Below, in pieces: positions 11,982 to 25,000 of a stretch of DNA of 64,000 nt. A program made the translations under genes and the position numbers. Numbering within the stretch: the first letter of the stretch is position 1; every line of letters starts with the position of its first letter. The stretch is taken from NCBI RefSeq assembly GCF_001723175.1, contig NC_064656.1, positions 186,001 through 250,000 of the forward strand, in the 5' to 3' direction. The notes under the pieces were generated by a model. It was not told the DNA's origin. It saw only the letters and a list, made by a program, of their open reading frames with translations, and did no database searches. Source of the stretch: Penicillium oxalicum (Eukaryota; Ascomycota; Eurotiomycetes; Eurotiales; Aspergillaceae).

Positions 11982-13031
11982 ATGACGACTTATGTTGTGT
12001 ACAGTCTAGACAGCGCAATCAGGAATTTCTTCTCCACCAACACTACCGTGACAAGGCAGCAATGTGATGACTTTGCTGTTTCTCGCGCGGGTGGTGTTTC
12101 CACTGCCCTGCAAATGCAGGGAGTATGTAGCTATACCGTGACGGCGGGGCCTGAGAAGTCCAGGCTCTTCCAGTTTCGAGATGAGGACTCACCGATCGAC
12201 ATACACAATATCAGACTTGCTAGGGTGATTCATTCCGAGTTTGTGTTTGCCTGCGAGTATCTCGGGACTATCGGGGAATCGCGGCCGCTCTATGTCTACG
12301 AGATGGAGAATCTTCCTGGGACTGCATATATAATGGCACGTATCTCACCAGATGACATGTCTCGACAACGTGCTACTATCAAAGACTTGGCAAGGTAATG
12401 TCTCTCTTTTTTTGGCTCTATTTGAAGAAAGCTGATAATTTCGTGTAGATTTTTTGCACAGGCATGGAATCACGCTCAACGACCAAGCTCAGATAGAACT
12501 GCTATCTTGCTTGCAGAATTTCAATCGTCTTTTGAGCTTCTCGCGCGAGATCTACCGTCTCGCTTCGCATCAAACCTGGAAAAGGTTCGTAATGATCTTC
12601 CGTCTCTCTTCTCAAACGAGTCTATCCCTTTTGTTCTCAGTCACGGGGACCTCAACGAGATGAATCTCCTTGTGAACCCCGCGACTGGAAATATCACTGG
12701 GATTGTGGACTGGACTGAAGCAGGAATACTGCCATTTGGCTTTGCACTGTACGGGCTTGAGAATCTTTTGGGCCGAATGGACTCAGGAGGATGGCACTAC
12801 TACGCTCACCACCGCGAACTCGAAGGTCTCTTTTGGCAAATACTTCGAGAGGAAGCTCGTGATTCCCTCGAGACTGACATGCATTTTATCCGTATTGCGA
12901 GAATGGCTGGGTTGTTCTCCCGGTACGGCTTTCATTTTGACGCCAGGGGTGCGGTGCAACGTGTGCGGATGGAGCCGGAGGATTCGCTTGCATATCTTGA
13001 TGCTTTCTGCGCGGGTGAATGGTTAGGCTAG
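11982..13031 (+). CDS. Aminoglycoside-phosphotransferase-fold (APH/ChoK-like) protein
   Basis: Predicted 331 aa, exons 11982-12394 and 12449-13031; the 54-nt intron (GTAATG to TGTAG) joins codons exactly. The C-terminal half has the protein-kinase-like APH signature: the catalytic loop SHGDLNEMNLL near residue 201 and GIVDWTEAG near 222, the metal-binding counterpart of DFG. Proteins of this family are very numerous in Pezizomycotina genomes and mostly uncharacterised. Some phosphorylate small molecules, and antibiotic resistance should not be assumed. No classical N-terminal glycine loop is obvious. The gene stands alone, 1.5 kb and 2.3 kb from its neighbours, which fits an accessory gene. 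Fold is confident, substrate unknown. Confidence 0.85.
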
Positions 13032-15375
13032 GGCTTCTCTGAGTCTGGCAGCTGGATTGCGCTTGCTGTGATCTACTGCGTTGCAAGGTCAACAGGGCGG
13101 TACCTAGGTAGAATTTCATTTGTGGGCGAAGGTGAGTATCCGGTTCTTAGTACGTGCTACGCACATGTCGATACTTGGATCAGTCTAGCGAGCGATTGGA
13201 AGGAAACCAAGTATGCTTTGGCAAAATGGGGAACCCGCCGAAAACCTTTGAATCTTAAACTCTTTCAATGAGAAGATACCAGGCCTCGGTGGAAAATACT
13301 CAAAATAGAAACTATTATCACTTTAGAGGACAGCTACAAGGTCGTTCTCCGTTTCAATTTTGGTGTTCGTAGTCGAGACTTGACGGTGGGTCCCTCTGCC
13401 AGTTGATGCGTGGGTCATTCTCCATTCTTCCAACTCACAAAGTCACGTCTGGCTCTTCAAGACAAGAGACCCGCTGATTGATGCGGAAACGCATATCACT
13501 TTCTTCGCTTCTGACGGAGTCCATTGTTCGCGAAGACAAAATCACTTCTCATCGCTGGCATATGGTCAATGCTAAGAACTTGGCGTCCGGAAGAACACGG
13601 GACCGATCGATTTTTTTCCATACTGGCTGTGGGTCATTGGCGATACTCGCAGGCGTGCACCAGTTTCGATGTGATGCCACGAGGAAGTGGTCCCAAGACC
13701 TTGCGGATGAATCGAGGAACCGACACCTGGTGGATTGGACAGGAACAGGGGAGGTCGAAGATGTGCCACTGAACACCGCCCACGGCAAAAAAAAAAAAAA
13801 AAAAAAAAAACCCCCAAAAAAAGAATTATGAAATGCAAATGCGAATGCGAATGACGAAGATGGTGGCCGTGAAAACCTGGCCAAGAAGTGGAGAGCTGTC
13901 GATTTTCTTGTCCATTGATGCTGAACTTGTCCATTGCATGTGGACTGTGTGTTGATTGCCTGCTGTCCGACGGGCTGTCCAGGCCCGCCTCAAGGCATCC
14001 ATATTTCCGACGATTCGCTTTCTGTACCGACTATCCGCTTTTCCGTTTCCACTTCCCAACGCCTTCCCCCGAGTGGACAGTTGGCAATGGTGGAATGGGT
14101 TTCTGAATTTCTCGATTTCTGCCCCCCCTCCTTCTCGACATCGTAGGATGATTTTGCCTAGCCAAATGTCTAGGAAACGAACTGCATCTGTTGGCTGCCG
14201 CTGATCAGAAGTGGGGATGGCCGAGGTAGCCTGACGTGGTGAGGTCGCGATTACGATCCAACCCCGTACACGCTCTTCCTGCTTTTGTGATTGCCCGGTG
14301 CCCCTTTTTGCCCATTCATAGAGCTATTTATCTAATCGTTCTCTTCTGCGTCGGTCGGTGGCCCACGATCCGCGAGGGAAATAGCAAAACACCCGAAAGG
14401 AGGGCAGAACCTGCTCCAGCATCGTCGTGTGAACCTTTGGCCAGCGACACCGAGTACAGAAATAACTACACACAGCCCCGGCTGTAGAACGCAAGTGGGC
14501 CACCCTTTTTCACGGTACAGTGCGGACTCCGGACTGCTCGGGATCCAACTGCCAGTGTGTCTGGTCTGTCCATATTCTTCTTGACTCTTGCCTCTCCGGT
14601 TTCGACTCTCTTCTATCGACCACTCGTCCCCCGCGGCTTGGTTGTGACATAGCTACTGTTCTGTCTGTGTTTTCGCCCACTGTACTTGCTCCGCGTCACG
14701 ACCGCCCAGGAATCTCCTTTATTTGATATATATATATATATTTTTTTTTTTACCATTTTGGTGGGGGTGACCATCAAAGACCAGGATCACAGCTTTCCCC
14801 CCCTGAATTCTGCCCCCCAGGACTTGGTCCCCTTGATAGACGCCTCCTCGTCTTAGGGGCTCTTGGTGTCCATTAGCACGGAGAGGCTGAGTGGTCAATT
14901 GCCCCAGCTGGGTTGGGAGTGGCTCTGTCCGTTCGACTAGGACCTCCTTTGGGTCGAGTGGCACCCTCCGCCGGCTTGGCTTTTCTCTCGTGTGGGATCG
15001 ACCCGAGCAACAGAGCAGATCACAGATCCACGACTTCATCTGGGACCCTCTGCGTTTCAAGCCACCGCCGGACAACGGGCCAACTGCCAACTGGCACTAT
15101 CCTGGAAGGGGAAGACTGTCATTGAGCCGCTCCTGTTTTGTTTCGAGAACACGCATTAATCCACACCACCACTCTCCTCGTCCTCCTCCTCCCCCCGTGT
15201 CCACCAATTGTCTCCTTCAACATCCGACAATCATCTCTCATTCCTCCCACCCGCCGGTGAAATTGTTGTGCTACTGCTACTGCCGTGGTTGTTCCTCTTT
15301 CCCCTCCCCCCGGACCCCCTCTGTCGTCCTCGGCTCCCCGAAACCCACTCGCATCCCCCAGCAACACATCCCGTC
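13032..15375. other. Intergenic region and psd2 leader
   Basis: 2.3 kb with no convincing gene. Open frames at 13478-13831 are driven by an A-run. A TA repeat followed by T-runs lies at about 14726-14751. From about 15170 the plus strand is strongly C/T-rich, as is usual just upstream of fungal start codons. Confidence 0.45.
13787..13822. repeat. Homopolymer block A24-C5-A7
   Basis: Twenty-four consecutive A, then five C, then seven A. Likely hypervariable and prone to sequencing length error. It creates spurious poly-Lys/poly-Phe frames. Confidence 0.9.
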
Positions 15376-18300
15376 ATGGTCCGACTGCCCATTCCCCAGC
15401 GGCTCAGCTCGCATCTAAGCGTCAGAAGCACAAACACAACTCCAGGACAGAGCCGCAGTGCCAGTCCAACACGCTTGGTGGAGATTCCGAAGCCACCATT
15501 GTCGTTAAAGGTGACGGTGATCAAAGTGCGTCGGCCAACCCCCCCCCGTCCTCTCCCGCAACCATTGGGCTTACCCCGCGTTCCATGAGTTGGGCTGATC
15601 AACGACCGGACTGGATCTAGGGACGAAACCTCGCCGCAAAGGATCGTGGTGGCACAAGTGACCCGGTAAGCGATGACGCGACCGAACCTCCCGTCCCCCC
15701 GCCCTCATCCCTCCTTGCAGAGTGGGCAAGCGCTGATCATTGTATCCCATAGTATCTGGTGGTGACGTTAGGCGACTCGCGGCAATCGACCCCAACGATA
15801 TCCAAGACGTTGAATCCAGAATGGAACGTCAGTTTCGAAATGCCCATCGCGGGCGTCCCGTTGTTGGAGTTTATCTGCTGGGATCACGATCGCTTTGGCA
15901 AGGATTACATGGGAGAAATTGATATTGCGTTGGAGGACATTTTCGCCGATGGACAGATTGTGCAAGAGGTGAGAGAGCAGCCTACCACGGAGCCTGGAAA
16001 GCCCATCCGCGAAACCACCCCGGCGTGCTGACCCTCCCATCCAGCCCACCTGGTATACGTTGAAATCGAAACGGGTGTCCAATCGGCCCGACCACAAGAA
16101 GAAGAAGAGGGAGAAGAAAGATAGCAACGTCTCCGGCGAGATCCTGCTGCAGTTCTCCTTGTTAGATTCGGCTACCCCACCCCCGTCACCCGCCGACACA
16201 TATCAGAAGTTCAGGAGCCTGGTGCGCGTCGGTGAGGAGGACGATTCATCGCCCGATGAACTTCAACAGCACCACGACCTTGATGACATCGACCAGGAGA
16301 CCTCGGATGAGACCGACGACCCCTCCAAGCCCGAGGTCGTGGAGAAGCGGCGTCGCCGTCTTCGATTGGCCCGACTGAGAAAGAAGTCCCTGGCTGCCCG
16401 CGCATACCAATTCTCGGGCTCGGGCACTGGCGTCCAGGGTATTGTGTTCATGGAGATCGTGCGCGTGAGGGACCTACCTCCGGAGCGAAACGGTAAGATG
16501 CAGTGATCTCCCAAATCATCTACACGTCGGGATTCTTACCAACTACAGTAACTCGCACCTCTTTTGACATGGATCCCTTCGTTGTCACTTCGCTGGGCCG
16601 GAAAACACTCCGCACGCCCGTCATCCGACACAATCTGAACCCGGTATATCATGAAAAGATGGTTTTCCAAGTGATGAAGCACGAGCAGGCGTACACCATC
16701 AGTTTCACCGTCATGGATCGCGACAAATTCTCGGGCAACGATTTTGTTGCCTCTGCCAGTTTCCCACTCCAAAAATTGATCCTGTCAGCCCCCGAAGCGG
16801 ATCCGGATTCTGGTCTGTATTACTTTGTGGAACTAGAGACTCCCAGTCCGACCGGCTCGAGTTCTCGCCTGGCGGTCAGTCCCTCGCCGTCCTCGCCCAA
16901 TCTGTCCAAGCTAGCCAGACCCGCTCTCAGGACGCAAAATTCCGCAAACTCAGTTTCCTCCCAATCAATCCTTGAATTGGCCAATCGTGCATCGTCTGCG
17001 CCGACCTCGTCGGAGAACGTGCTTGATGTTGACACGAGCAATTCCACCCTACAGGTTCCGGTGCCCGGTGCGAAAGGTCCCGCGGCGATGGAAAGCACCG
17101 ACTCGCTTCCCGAGGTGGATGACGAGGGGTTACGAGAGTACAAGATTCCCCTGATCCTCAAAAATCGGGAGCGGTGGGAAGACAAGCACTCGCCAGAGCT
17201 GTTTGTGAAGGCCAAATACCTACCATACAGTGCCCTTCGCCAACAGTTCTGGAGGTTAATGCTGAAACAGTATGACGCAGACGAGAGTGGTCGGATTGAC
17301 AAGGTGGAAATGACAACCATGCTTGATACGCTCGGATCGACGTTGAAGGAGTCCACCATTGACGGCTTCTTCAGGCGCTTCAGTAACGTGGGTGAGCCTG
17401 AAGCCGTTGATCTAAGCTTCGACCAATGTGTGATATGCTTGGAAGACACCCTCCGCGATCTCCAGAAAAAGGACGCACCCGCTGCTGCGTCGACAGTATC
17501 CCCACCAGGGAGGCCTGGGGCGAGAATGTCGCCTACCGCAAGCCAAGAAAGTGAGGACCCCGCCTTTTATGAGAACCATGAGTCGGATCATGCATCCCAT
17601 GCGATCGTTGCTAATTTCCGGGAAACAGCGGTTCCAACTATCATCAGTGATGAAAAATCAAGCTCAAGCGATGGCGACCGACCGGATGACTTGGCGGACG
17701 AGCGTGGCGAGGAGCATGTCGTGGAAATTCGCGAGTGTCCCCTCTGCCATCAGCCCCGTCTTTCGAAACGATCGGACGCCGACATCATCACACATATCGC
17801 AACGTGTGCCAGCCGCGACTGGCGTCAGGTCGACAACCTCGTCATGGGCGGATTTGTGACGTCCAGCCAAGCGCAGCGGAAGTGGTATTCCAAGGTCATC
17901 ACCAAGCTGTCCTACGGTGGGTATAAATTGGGTGCAAACTCGGCCAACATTCTTGTTCAAGATCGCATCACTGGTCAGATCAATGAGGAAAGTATGAGTG
18001 TCTATGTTCGCCTTGGAATTCGATTGCTGTACAAAGGCCTGAAGAGCAAGGACATGGAAAAGAAGAGAAGTACGTTCTGTCCCCGACCATTGTAGCATTC
18101 CCAATGAGCGATTGATTAACCTTTCGCAGTTCGCCGTGTTCTGAAGTCGCTCAGTATCAAGCAAGGCCGCAAGTACGATGACCCTGCGTCTGCCAGCCAG
18201 ATTCAGGACTTTATCAATTTCCACCAGCTTGACATGTCCGAGGTTCTCTTGCCCCTGGACCAATTCCGTACTTTTAACGAATTCTTCTACCGTGCGCTGA

Positions 18301-19131
18301 AGCCTGGTGCACGTCCCTGCTCGGCACCCGACGAGCCAAGGATCGTTGTATCACCTGCTGACTGTCGCTCGGTGGTCTTTGACCGTATGAGCGAGGCCAC
18401 CGGCATCTGGGTAAAGGGACGTGAATTCTCGGTCGAGCGACTGCTGGGCAATGCCTACCCGGAGGATGCTGCCCGCTACCAGAACGGCGCACTAGGTGTT
18501 TTCCGGCTGGCTCCCCAGGACTACCACCGGTTCCATATTCCGGTGGATGGTGTGATGGGGGAGCCCAAGACCATTGAAGGCGAATACTACACGGTGAATC
18601 CGATGGCCATTCGGTCGGCTCTGGACGTGTACGGTGAAAATGTTCGAGTCCTCGTGCCGATCGACTCCGTCGCCCATGGTCGCGTGATGGTCGTCTGTGT
18701 CGGTGCAATGATGGTCGGCAGCACGGTCATTACTCGCAATGCGGGTGAGAAGGTGTCCCGCGCAGAGGAGCTGGGATACTTCAAATTCGGTGGCAGCACC
18801 ATCCTTCTCTTATTTGAGGAAGGGAAGATCAATTTTGATTCCGACTTGGTGGATAATTCCAAGGGTGCTCTGGAGACCCTGGTACGTAGTTGAACATCCA
18901 CCCGGTTGACGACTGTCAACCACTATCTCTTGCCAGTGAAGCTAACGCATGATTTAGATCCGTGTGGGCATGTCGGTTGCGCACAGCCCCAGTCTTCCTC
19001 AGCACGAACCAGACATGCCGAAGAGGGCCGAGGATATCACACAAGACGATCTTCAGGCCGCTCAGCGCCGGATCGAAGGCAGTCTGGCGCCTCCAGCCGA
19101 TCTCGACACCTTGGCAGCCTCTGCACAGTAA
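15376..19131 (+). CDS. psd2: Phosphatidylserine decarboxylase, Psd2 type (C2-C2-EF-hand-PSD)
   Basis: Converts phosphatidylserine to phosphatidylethanolamine in the endomembrane system (Golgi/endosome in yeast). Predicted 1101 aa from seven exons: 15376-15525, 15621-15665, 15753-15968, 16045-16492, 16549-18069, 18130-18881 and 18958-19131. First C2 domain about 44-140 (LKVTVIK, GRNLAAKDRGGTSDPYLVV, LNPEWN, WDHDRFGKDYMGE). Second C2 about 270-395 (FMEIVRVRDLPPE, DMDPFVV, LNPVYHEK). An EF-hand loop DADESGRIDKVE lies near 528. The catalytic domain has DYHRFHIPVDG and the self-cleavage motif FGGST near 1014-1017, where the serine becomes the pyruvoyl group. The tail after the last intron is hydrophilic. 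Length and order fit fungal Psd2. All introns preserve frame; small exon 2 (45 nt) is needed to complete the first C2 domain. Confidence 0.95.
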
Positions 19132-20061
19132 TGATGGTGCACGTGCCCTCTCTCCATCAAATTCTTAGCGCAAGACGAGTCTAGGATACCAGATTTCGAC
19201 CTAGCCCCAGTTTCCTTCTTGATTATTATTATTCTTTGTTTTCTGGTTTTCCTTTCTTTCTTTCTTTCCATTGGACATATTGGCTCCAAGAGCTTAGACT
19301 TGCAGCAATGGCGTTTGTCTGTCTGCCGCGAATTCATTTGATTTTATTGGCAATCGAGATCTGCCCACGGGATGCGAGTTGTACGCATGAAGAAAGGTCC
19401 AACTGACTTGATAGTCTTGTATCAATAGAGCATGATTTTGGGAAGCAATCGGATTTGAGCGTACCCTCTAAATATAAATGAACTTGCTTGACACTAAACT
19501 TGCACTGAGATTTTGTTCGCTTCAAGAGCGTGAGGGGGGAAAAAAGACCGGGAAAAACAATAATCTTCAATCATCCCATCGATGATGCGGTAGCAGAGCT
19601 GCTTGCTACTTGAGAGGGGCTTCCCAAAGGGGACTAGCGTCCCGCGCGCCCCAACCAAAACAACCGCGTGCCCGAATCCCTCCAACCAACCCACCTTTCA
19701 GCGCATCCTTGCCGCCCGCAGCTTCTTTCGCATTGCGGGCGTGATCCTCGTCTCTACAAGCCGTTTCACTCTCGACAACACGGCGGCTCTTCCGACAGGC
19801 GTATATAGCATCACTTCACGTTTTCCGATCGGAGGGGAGCTCATTTGGCGGTGAATCGGGGGTTGGTCGCAAAGACGACGCGAAAACTGGCTGCCCAGCG
19901 ACGGAACCTCTCGGGCGATCTCTTTACGGTTTCGCAGCCCAACTTCCCCCCTCAGAAAGCGACGCAATATTCAAACTGGGGGTCTATCTGTCGCCAAAGG
20001 CGCCCCTTTGCGCCGGTAATACGTGCACATCAAAGAAAGCTCGCCTCGCTTCATTTCTGTC
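19132..20061. other. Intergenic region, psd2 3' end / dsn1 promoter
   Basis: 930 bp. Contains a short (TTTC)n tract at about 19250-19270 and no convincing gene. Presumed psd2 3' UTR and dsn1 promoter. Confidence 0.5.
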
Positions 20062-22081
20062 ATGACCATCGCGGTCGTGACAACCTCGACAATTGAACCA
20101 AAGCGCCGCGACCCGGCGATCACACTCGGAATGGCGGCGACACAAGCGCATTCGCGCTCCGGGGGTGCGTCTGCTGGATCAGGCAGGAGTGGAATGGAGC
20201 AAAGAGGTACGCGATTGAGCGCGAATAAGCAGGGACTCGAGAAGCCTTCCAAGAGCGAGGCGAAACGCAAGGCGGGTGAGTCGCGCTTCTTCTCTTTTTT
20301 TTGCCCACTCCGTTTGCGGTGAGAACTCCGGCAACGGAGCTTGTTTTAGCGGGGGCTCGGTGCTAACGGACGGGGGAATGTTTGGGTGTGATTGCAGATT
20401 ACGATGAGGATGCGGACGGATTTCAATTCTCAATTCTCCCATCGAAGAAAGCAAAGCCAACGACGGGAGTGCCAGCTGCGCAGATTGCGCGTTTAGAAGT
20501 GGAGGATTCCACTCCAAAGCCCTCGCCGCGAAGAGGACGACCACCTAAGAAACGACCGGGGGACGGCGCAGAAGGGAACGGAGCATCAGCAAAAGACCAA
20601 CCGCCGAACGATCGGCCATCAAAGCGGCCGACAAGAGCATCCCTGAGATCATCAGATGTGGGGTCAGAATCGCATTCTGAAGCCACGACGCATTCACATC
20701 GAAATCGCGAACGCGGGCAGGAGCCCACGTCTGAGACAAAGAAGAAGAGGGGAAGACCGGCAAAGACGAAACCGAAAGATACAAATGGGTATCATTCTCC
20801 CGAACAACCACCCGCCGGAATCAAGGTCGCCTTGCCAACGGCAGATACGCCCGTCATCCAAAGGAATAAGGAGTTCCGAGGCGCGAAATCAAAAGGCGGA
20901 CGTCGAAGTAGCTTACAAATGCGGGGACGAAGAGCCAGTGATTTGATAGATTCGGGAACCTCAAATGGTGAGTCTGGGTCCGTACCGGGCCAAGTGCCAT
21001 CCTCTCGAGAATTGAGAGCTAACGGGGCAATTTCTAGCTTTGCCTCATCGAGAAGTCAGCACGGCGGACTTCTACAAGCATATTGCGGATGAAGGTCTTC
21101 CAGAGCCCAGGCGGATGCGGCAGCTGCTCATTTGGTGTGCAACGCGCGCGTTATTAAGTAAACCATCCGGATCGCGCTCAGAGGATGTCAGCGCCCGCTT
21201 AGCCGGTGAGTCTTGAATTCGGCCTCTGTGTCTTCTGTGAGGTGGCTCTAACGGCGGATGTCTAGCTCGCGCCATTCAAGAGGAGATTTTGAAGGAATTC
21301 TCATCTAATTCGGATCTATCCAACTGGTTCAGCCGTGAGGAAGTGGGCCCTGCGAAGGTGGTTGTGAAGAAGCCTAATCCGAGGAACGTGCAAAATATCG
21401 AGAAGATCAAGGAGCTAGAAGAGCAAATACAAAAGTATGGCAGCTCATCAAGAAAGCAAAACGTCCATAACCCAACGTCGAAGAGTGTCGGGCTAACGGA
21501 CGTTCTCTAGGCTTCAACGAGAGAGGCATGCTCTCAACGCCCTTCTCAAGCAGCCAGCACTCCCGCGTATCGATCTCAACTCCCCTGCAAAATCACCCAA
21601 GAAACCGGCCGGGTCCAAACGTCAACTCAACCCCGGTCCTGACATCAACATCTCCCTTCTCGACTCAACCCAGCAAGCTCTTTGCTCCACCCTTTATCCA
21701 CCCTCAGCCCCCGAATCCTCCAATTCCTCACAAACCGAGTCACAGAAGAGTGCATCTTCTTCAACACAACCACCGGTGACACCATCTGCCGTTTCAGCCC
21801 GTCTTTCCAGGATCACGACCGGTCTTGCGCCGACACTTGATCACTTGGCGGCTGGGATCCATGACATTGAACTATATCGCTCCACAGCGGATGCTGTATC
21901 CTCCCGAGTATTACGCATATGCGCGCGGCGTCTTGAGGAACGAGACGCCCACAATACGCAGCAACGGCTTGCGATCGAGGGCGAAGACAGTGAAGAAATC
22001 CGGACGAGTGCACCATGGACGGGAGGACGCGAGAGTCTAGGCCTAATACTTGGCGCTCTTAGTCGATTAGAACGGCGCTAG
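20062..22081 (+). CDS. dsn1: Kinetochore protein Mis13/Dsn1 (Mis12 complex)
   Basis: Component of the Mis12/MIND complex that links the inner kinetochore to the Ndc80 and KNL1 microtubule-binding modules. Predicted 563 aa from exons 20062-20275, 20398-20967, 21038-21205, 21266-21434 and 21511-22081. Introns carry GTGAGT or GTATGG donors, and TGCTAAC or GCTAAC branch sites are clear in several. The N-terminus is basic and disordered; DYDEDADGFQF marks the start of the conserved part. The core block includes DFYKHIADEGLPEPRRMRQL, CATRALL, AIQEEILKEF and a short coiled coil ahead of LQRERHALNALLKQP. The ATG at 20062 (MTIAVVTT) is preferred to 20131 because relatives begin in a similar way; the later start would remove 23 residues. 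Confidence 0.9.
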
Positions 22082-25000
22082 TAATCTCTCTTCTCCGCAC
22101 GCCTTTTCTACCAACTTTCTTTTCCCTTTATTCACTGCACAAACTTTGCTTGCCTTGGATTTCTTTTGATGATACCAGTGGGCTTGCCTCGTCCTCTAAA
22201 AAAAGCCCCAGGCGACGCATGGTACACTCGCGTTCGCTTACCTCTGCAATTCGTACGTCTCTTTCGTTGAGATTGACTTTTGATGAATCATCGTGCAGGA
22301 ACGAGCTCCCGGAGAGCTGAGGCAGGATGCATTCATTGCAAGCGTCTTGTTGCCGTCTTTTTTTTCTCTCCTTTTTTCCTATTTTGTTTTGGGGGGGGGG
22401 GGGGATAAGCACGGAGTTATCGGCGTGATTGCTTTTCAATATACCACCTCGAGTCTTGCCTCTCATCAGGCCGCGAATCTTTTGTCCGTTTCTTTTACGA
22501 AAATTCTTTTGGATGGCAAATTTGGGTACGTGTATATAAATTCACAATGTGAGACCGAGCATAGTTGAGGCCCGCTGAATTATGTTCGTCTCAGCCCTTG
22601 AGTTACGTTATGCGTATTCAATGATCAGTCGGGCTCATTTTTAGCCTTGCACCTGGAAAGTTGTTTCCTCCAGCTAGGCACCTACCTTAAAAGAAGTAGA
22701 TATCAATTAATATGGCTAGATACCGGGCTGCCCTCAGACAAACCACCTTCACCCTAATGAACCCAGATCTTGACATGATGAATCCATATGCAAATCACCA
22801 TCGTACATTCTTCGAACCATCCCTGTCCTCAATCTCGCCCCTGGGGAAGGACAGCCCAGAATTATTTTGAAAAAAAAATTCCATGACCCGGTCTAGAGCT
22901 TGAACGAGGCAGGTACAAGGCACCAAGTCTCCAGCTAACCTCCAGTTTACTTCCGGCTAGCCTTCCCACTTCATCAATCATTCCCAATATGGCAAAAGGT
23001 GTGCAAGACACCCACAGTCAGGAATACCCCGGTCAGATCAGAAGATTTTCTCAACCCCATTTATCAAATCGAAGAAAGAGGGGGGAGGGGGACGGAAGGT
23101 CAGGTCTCTCACACGGCTTTTTCTGCATAAGCTGGAGCCTGACTGATATGCGGGTCCAGGAATCCTGGTCGGGTGAGAAAATCGTCCTGTCCCGGCTCCG
23201 AATTGAAATTAGAATTAGAATTGGAAATGGATGGGGGCATTGTGTTTCCCACCGACGACGTCGGGTCTGATCTCTACGTGTACATGTTAGAGGGGAGAGA
23301 TGGTGTGTTAGAGCATATACCGCATTGGGAGAAGCTGATATGGAGGTGCAAGGGATTTTCTTAGGTGCGGTGTTCTTCCCACTTGGCGAGTTTTTTTTTT
23401 TTTGTGAAGTGACTAGATCGCTCCACGTGAAATGGACATTATGACCCACTGACTCAAGGCTATCCGATTCTGCAATCGTCAGTTGTGATGGACCTCCATC
23501 AGATCGCTTCTCGAATTCCGGGTTCCCGCTCGTAGATCCTCGGATGTGTTGCGGAGTGTATCCATGGTTCTTGTCCCGTGAAAAAACTTTCGTACTCGGC
23601 CGATGATTCGGATATTAGATATTTGATGGGTATACCTATCTGATGTATATATGAATCTCATCATCAAGTTGCATGAAGCATCCTCAGAAGGGAAAAAAAA
23701 CAAAAATTCAAGTACACAAGGTGATTTCCTGTTTGCTCTGCTGTTTGAATCAGAAATATATTGCCCGAATCATTCATTTTTTTTGTTGTTGTTGTGGAAG
23801 GCAGGCTATTCTCCTTCAACCCCAGCTTCAATAGACTCAATTCCATGCCTACGACAACTGAATATATGACGGATCGATTCTCTCAGATCGGCTCGGCGCA
23901 GATAGGTGCCACCCGACCAACCCAGGTAATCCCGTAGGCAACAGATTAGGCGTTGGTCCCTGCATCTGACCACAATTACCACCCATTTGTGGTTCGGTAG
24001 GCGTGGGAGAGAAGAGGCTGCTGTACAACATTCGAAGCAGGGGGGACAAGGTGACACAGTGCCGTAAAACAGTCGTATCTCCTGAGCGAGAACAGCGAGA
24101 CTTTATTACGCGCTAGCTAGAATCTGGTCTAGGCGCTTGCCGGTTTGCCAAGAAGGTTGGGAATCATCGAGTTTAGATCCATGTCATTGGAATATGTCAA
24201 TCTAGGCCCATGCTCCCCGTGCTTTCTAGGTCCGGCGTGAGAAGGATGGTGATTATCTGACAAGTGGAAGTTGAAGAGTTGCCATTTTTATTTTGGTCTG
24301 GGTACTACGTAGGTAAGTGCTGCGCGAGTACATACGGAGTTTGGTTCGAACTGGTGCTAATCTTTTTATGGGGTTTGGTGTCCGGGCAGTTCCAAGATAA
24401 ATGACTCAGTACGGCTTGGGTACCTGGACGTTTAGGTATGTCAAGTCCACAGACACAGGCTCTGGCCTCTTATGTGTATATTGCATGATCTCACGAAATT
24501 ACTACATAAATACTGTCGGGGTATCTGGTGAGTGCCTTGATTTTATGGGGATTCCTTTATTGTGATTCTCCAACAAGACCGGTACTACTAGGTCCTCCGA
24601 CATAGAACAATTTCTTTTTTTTTAAAAAACAAAAAAAACAAAAATAGACAGAATATTAAGCTCATGGCATAGTTTTTAAATGAAAAAGAAGCGAGAAGAC
24701 AAAAAAAGAGAAATATCCCTCGATCAAGCACGGTGTTGCTTCCCCCGCAAGATCGGCTAGATTCAGCCCATATTCACGAAAGGTGATCGAGGAGCTTCTT
24801 CATCGAGCCCATCTTGACGTCTAGTGATGCTACACAGAGGGGCTGACCGTTTACCTAGTACGGGTTGGTTGCACCTTTACTACGACCCTCGAGGGTCATC
24901 GCAGAGCTTTGTGGGTGACACAATGACGCGCCAGGCTTGATGGGCACCACGAAGCGGGGAAAGAGGAATGAAAAAGAAAAGAAAAAAGGGCACTTTGCAC

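Noticed and set aside
8928..13031. Transporter plus APH-like gene as a resistance or metabolite cluster
   Set aside because: No synthase, P450 or pathway regulator nearby; neighbours are housekeeping genes.
13478..13831. 117-codon frame ending in poly-lysine
   Set aside because: The end is produced by the A24 homopolymer; no domain and no splice support.
15208..15375. Upstream in-frame hydrophobic extension of psd2
   Set aside because: No ATG in the extension; it translates C/T-rich leader sequence.
23051..23449. 132-codon minus-strand frame in the 5.5 kb gap
   Set aside because: Composition and lack of splice or domain evidence suggest chance.
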